Made by a program: the position numbers and the translations under genes. The notes below the pieces were generated by a model. It was not told the origin of the DNA, did no database searches, and saw nothing but the letters and a program-made list of their open reading frames with translations. DNA of 64,000 bases from Foetidibacter luteolus (GTDB lineage: Bacteria > Bacteroidota > Bacteroidia > Chitinophagales > Chitinophagaceae), in the NCBI RefSeq assembly GCF_009650435.1, contig NZ_VVIP01000065.1, positions 1 to 64,000 on the forward strand, given 5' to 3'. Of the stretch, positions 61,193 through 64,000 are shown in pieces (position 1 is the first letter of the stretch; each line of letters opens with the position of its first letter).

Positions 61193-64000
61193 ATGAACAA
61201 GTTTATTAAAAACATTATACATTTTTCGCTAAGGCACCGGCTGTTCATTTTCTTTCTTACTGCCGTATTGGCTGTGGCGGGGTTTATCAGTTACCGTAAT
61301 ACGCCTATAGAAACGTTTCCTGACGTTACCAATACGCAAATCATTATCATCACGCAATGGCCCGGCAGAAGCGCCGAAGAGGTGGAAAAATTTGTAACCA
61401 TACCGCTGGAAACCGTGCTTAACTCTGTGCAGAAAAAGATAAACCTGCGCACCACTTCATCTTTTGGGCTAAGTTATGTACGACTGATTTTTGACGACGA
61501 TGTGGACGATGCTTTTGCACGCCAGCAGGTAATAAGCCGTATTATGAACGTGGAACTGCCCGATGGTATAAAGCCCGATGTGCAACCGCCCTACGGCCCT
61601 ACCGGCGAAGTTTTCCGTTATACGCTGCGCAGCAAAATAAGGAACATCAGAGACCTGTACACTATACAGGACTGGGTACTGGACAGGCAGTTTAAATCTG
61701 TTGCCGGTGTAGCAGATGTGAACAGTTTTGGTGGCGAAGAAAGAAGCTTTGAAATAAGTGTAAACCCTGACTACCTTTTGAAGTACGGGTTGACATCGCT
61801 GGATGTATATGATGCCGTTTCGAAAAGCAACGTAAATGTAGGCGGCGATATCATTGAACGCAACGGGCAGGCCTACATTGTACGTGGCATAGGATTGCTG
61901 AACAACATTGACGAGATCAACAACATCATCGTTACCAAAATAAATGGCGTACCTATACTTGTACGCAATGTGGCCGAGGTAAAAGAAACCGGAAAGCCCA
62001 GGCTTGGCCTTGTTTCTAAAGACACAACTGAAGATGTAATAGAAGGCATTGTTGTAATGCGTAAAGGAGAAAATGCCGCCGAAGTGCTAAACCGCATACA
62101 CGCCAAAGTAGATGAACTGAACAAACACATACTGCCTAAAGATGTTAAGCTGGATACCTTTTACGACCGTACAGACCTGATGGACTATGCAACGGAAACC
62201 GTAATACACAACCTTATTGAGGGCATTGTGCTGGTAACCTGTATTGTGTTGCTGTTTATGGCCGACTGGCGCACCACCGTTACCGTGAGCATCATCATAC
62301 CACTGGCTTTGCTGTTCGCCTTTATGTGTATGCGTTTAAAGGGAATGACGGCCAACCTGCTTTCCATGGGCGCCGTGGATTTTGGTATCATCATAGACGG
62401 CGCTGTAGTAATGGTGGAAGGGTTGTTTGTTGCGCTTGACCACCGTGCCAAAGAAGTAGGGATGGAAAAGTTCAACAAACTGGCAAAGCTGGGGTTGTTT
62501 AAACAGGTAGGCGCGGAAATGGGCAAAGCCATCTTCTTCTCCAAACTCATCATCATCACCTGTTTGATACCCATCTTCGCGTTTCAAAAAGTGGAAGGAA
62601 AAATGTTTTCACCACTTGCCTGGACATTAGGTTTTGCGCTGCTGGGCGCTTTGATATTTACATTAACACTGGTGCCTGCATTATCAAGCATTTTGTTACG
62701 CAAAAATGTAAGGGAAAAACATAATCCTGTAGTTCGATTTTTTGAAAAAAGTATTGGCGGGCTCTTTGCAAAGGCATACCGCTTTCCACGCACCAGCATG
62801 CTGCTGGCGCTGGGTTTTATGGCCATCACTTTTTTTTCAGCCAGGTTTTTAGGCACAGAATTTTTGCCCGAGCTGGATGAAGGCGCTTTATGGGTAAAAT
62901 CCCAGTTGCCGATGAGTGCATCACTTAACCAGTCAAAGGAAATATCTGATAAAATGACGGCAGAAATACGCCGCTTTCCTGAAGTGCGGCATACACTGGC
63001 GCAGATTGGCCGTACCAATGATGGTACCGACCCTAAAGGTTTCTTTAACGTGGAAATAGCGGTTGACCTGAAGCCAAAGAAGGAGTGGCGCAAAGGTCTT
63101 ACCACCGAGTTGCTGGTTGATAGTATTAACCAACAACTGAGTAAAATACCGGGGCTGCTGCTTAACTATTCTCAACCCATACGCGATAATGTGGAAGAAG
63201 CGGTTGCAGGCGTACCGGCATCGCTGGCGGTAAAAATTTTCGGACCAGATTTTTATACGCTTGATTCGCTGGCCAACAAAGTAAAAGCAACATTAGCCAA
63301 TGTGGAAGGCGTGGAAGACCTGGGTGTTTTAAGAAACCTGGGCCAGCCGGAATTCCGCATAGAATTAAACCAACAAAAGATGGCTATGTATGGCATCAGC
63401 ACAGCGGATGCGCAGGCTGTAATTGAAATGGCATTGGGTGGCAAAGCAGCTACCCAGTTATATGAAGGCGAAAGAAAGTTTGACATACGGATACGTTATC
63501 AAAAAGACTTTCGCGATACCCGCGAAAAAGTAGAGCGGCTGATGGTGCCAACGCAGGATGGCGCAAAAGTGCCCATCAAAGAAATAGCGGCCATTAAAAC
63601 GCTTACCGGGCCCGCTTTTGTTTACAGGGATAATAATGCCAGGTATATACCGGTTAAGTTTTCCATACGTGGCCGTGACCTTGGCAGTACCATACTGGAA
63701 GCGCAGCAAAAGGTAAGCGAAGCAGTTACCATTCCCGATGGCTACACGCTTACGTGGAACGGCGAATTTGAAAACCAGCAACGTGCATCTGCAACATTAA
63801 GCAATGTAGTGCCGCTTTGCCTGCTGGCTATTTTCCTGATACTTTTTGTGATGTTTGGCAATATTAAAGATGCCATACTCACCATTCTTAATGTGCCTTT
63901 TGCGCTAATCGGCGGCATTCTCGCTTTGCACTTGCGGGGCATGAATTTCAGCATAAGCGCAGGCATTGGTTTTATCGCATTGTTTGGCATCTGTATACAG
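61193..64000 (+). CDS. czcA: CzcA-type heavy-metal RND efflux pump (partial, runs off window)
   Basis: 936 codons are present without a stop; the C-terminus lies beyond the window. Inner-membrane pump driven by proton import. The first helix (LRHRLFIFFLTAVLAVAGFI) and porter domain (RNTPIETFPDVTNTQIIIIT) are typical. Helix 4 carries the proton-relay residues Asp396, Asp402 and Glu409 (VDFGIIIDGAVVMVE), spaced exactly as in CzcA (402, 408, 415), which points to divalent cations such as Zn, Co, Cd or Ni rather than Cu/Ag. Start at ATG 61193. Confidence 0.93.
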   Translation, partial: MNKFIKNIIHFSLRHRLFIFFLTAVLAVAGFISYRNTPIETFPDVTNTQIIIITQWPGRSAEEVEKFVTIPLETVLNSVQKKINLRTTSSFGLSYVRLIFDDDVDDAFARQQVISRIMNVELPDGIKPDVQPPYGPTGEVFRYTLRSKIRNIRDLYTIQDWVLDRQFKSVAGVADVNSFGGEERSFEISVNPDYLLKYGLTSLDVYDAVSKSNVNVGGDIIERNGQAYIVRGIGLLNNIDEINNIIVTKINGVPILVRNVAEVKETGKPRLGLVSKDTTEDVIEGIVVMRKGENAAEVLNRIHAKVDELNKHILPKDVKLDTFYDRTDLMDYATETVIHNLIEGIVLVTCIVLLFMADWRTTVTVSIIIPLALLFAFMCMRLKGMTANLLSMGAVDFGIIIDGAVVMVEGLFVALDHRAKEVGMEKFNKLAKLGLFKQVGAEMGKAIFFSKLIIITCLIPIFAFQKVEGKMFSPLAWTLGFALLGALIFTLTLVPALSSILLRKNVREKHNPVVRFFEKSIGGLFAKAYRFPRTSMLLALGFMAITFFSARFLGTEFLPELDEGALWVKSQLPMSASLNQSKEISDKMTAEIRRFPEVRHTLAQIGRTNDGTDPKGFFNVEIAVDLKPKKEWRKGLTTELLVDSINQQLSKIPGLLLNYSQPIRDNVEEAVAGVPASLAVKIFGPDFYTLDSLANKVKATLANVEGVEDLGVLRNLGQPEFRIELNQQKMAMYGISTADAQAVIEMALGGKAATQLYEGERKFDIRIRYQKDFRDTREKVERLMVPTQDGAKVPIKEIAAIKTLTGPAFVYRDNNARYIPVKFSIRGRDLGSTILEAQQKVSEAVTIPDGYTLTWNGEFENQQRASATLSNVVPLCLLAIFLILFVMFGNIKDAILTILNVPFALIGGILALHLRGMNFSISAGIGFIALFGICIQ

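Noticed and set aside
1..64000. tRNA or rRNA genes
   Set aside because: No T-arm or acceptor-like pattern and no rRNA sequence was found on either strand by eye.

Overview
The window comes from a Bacteroidota chromosome, most likely a member of the Chitinophagaceae. Evidence: two secreted proteins end in type IX secretion sorting domains (one gliding-motility CHU_C type, one type A); there is a DUF4834 protein; Rho and IF-2 carry the long N-terminal extensions usual in the phylum; several promoters match the Bacteroidota TAnnTTTG box; Shine-Dalgarno sites are mostly absent. The genus cannot be fixed from the sequence alone. No tRNA, rRNA or CRISPR was found.

Layout. 0-2 kb: an IS110-family element that appears to sit in a copy of an intergenic repeat. 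2-12 kb: secreted M43 metalloprotease, an outer-membrane-like protein, an S74-chaperone surface protein, nagA plus an omega-amidase-like hydrolase, a MITE-like inverted repeat and a PAP2 phosphatase. 12-26 kb: a divergent catabolic locus that reads as a nearly complete choline-to-glycine pathway. One arm encodes an APC permease, betaine aldehyde dehydrogenase and choline dehydrogenase. The other encodes a Rieske betaine demethylase, a dimethylglycine dehydrogenase-like flavoprotein and the four subunits of heterotetrameric sarcosine oxidase. 26-36 kb: DgkA, a DoxX/YHS operon beside a two-component system, a methyltransferase/SulP operon, a Crp-type regulator and a HAD phosphatase. 36-42 kb: the conserved rimP-nusA-infB operon with a hairpin just after its promoter and a strong terminator at its end. 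42-50 kb: repeat-rich intergenic DNA, a 5'-nucleotidase, small proteins, an Lrp regulator with an exporter and a near-consensus Lrp box, a DUF1080 protein and asnS. 50-57 kb: a seven-PAS protein with a phosphoacceptor domain but no kinase domain, rho, and rlpA. 57-64 kb: a DUF2306 membrane protein and a Czc-type metal efflux operon whose czcA runs off the end.

The least explained part is the intergenic DNA. Three repeat families recur. R1 (about 110 bp, seven copies) has a strongly conserved core with variable arms and looks like a structured RNA or REP-type element. R2 is built around GTTGCGTCGCA and has inverted ends. R3 is a tandem array of AATATCGAACAAGG units with a 169-bp higher-order period. 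R2, R3 and R1 occur in the same order and orientation at two separate loci, and R2 copies lie inside the sarcosine oxidase and czc gene clusters. All repeat alignments were made by eye, with no database search.
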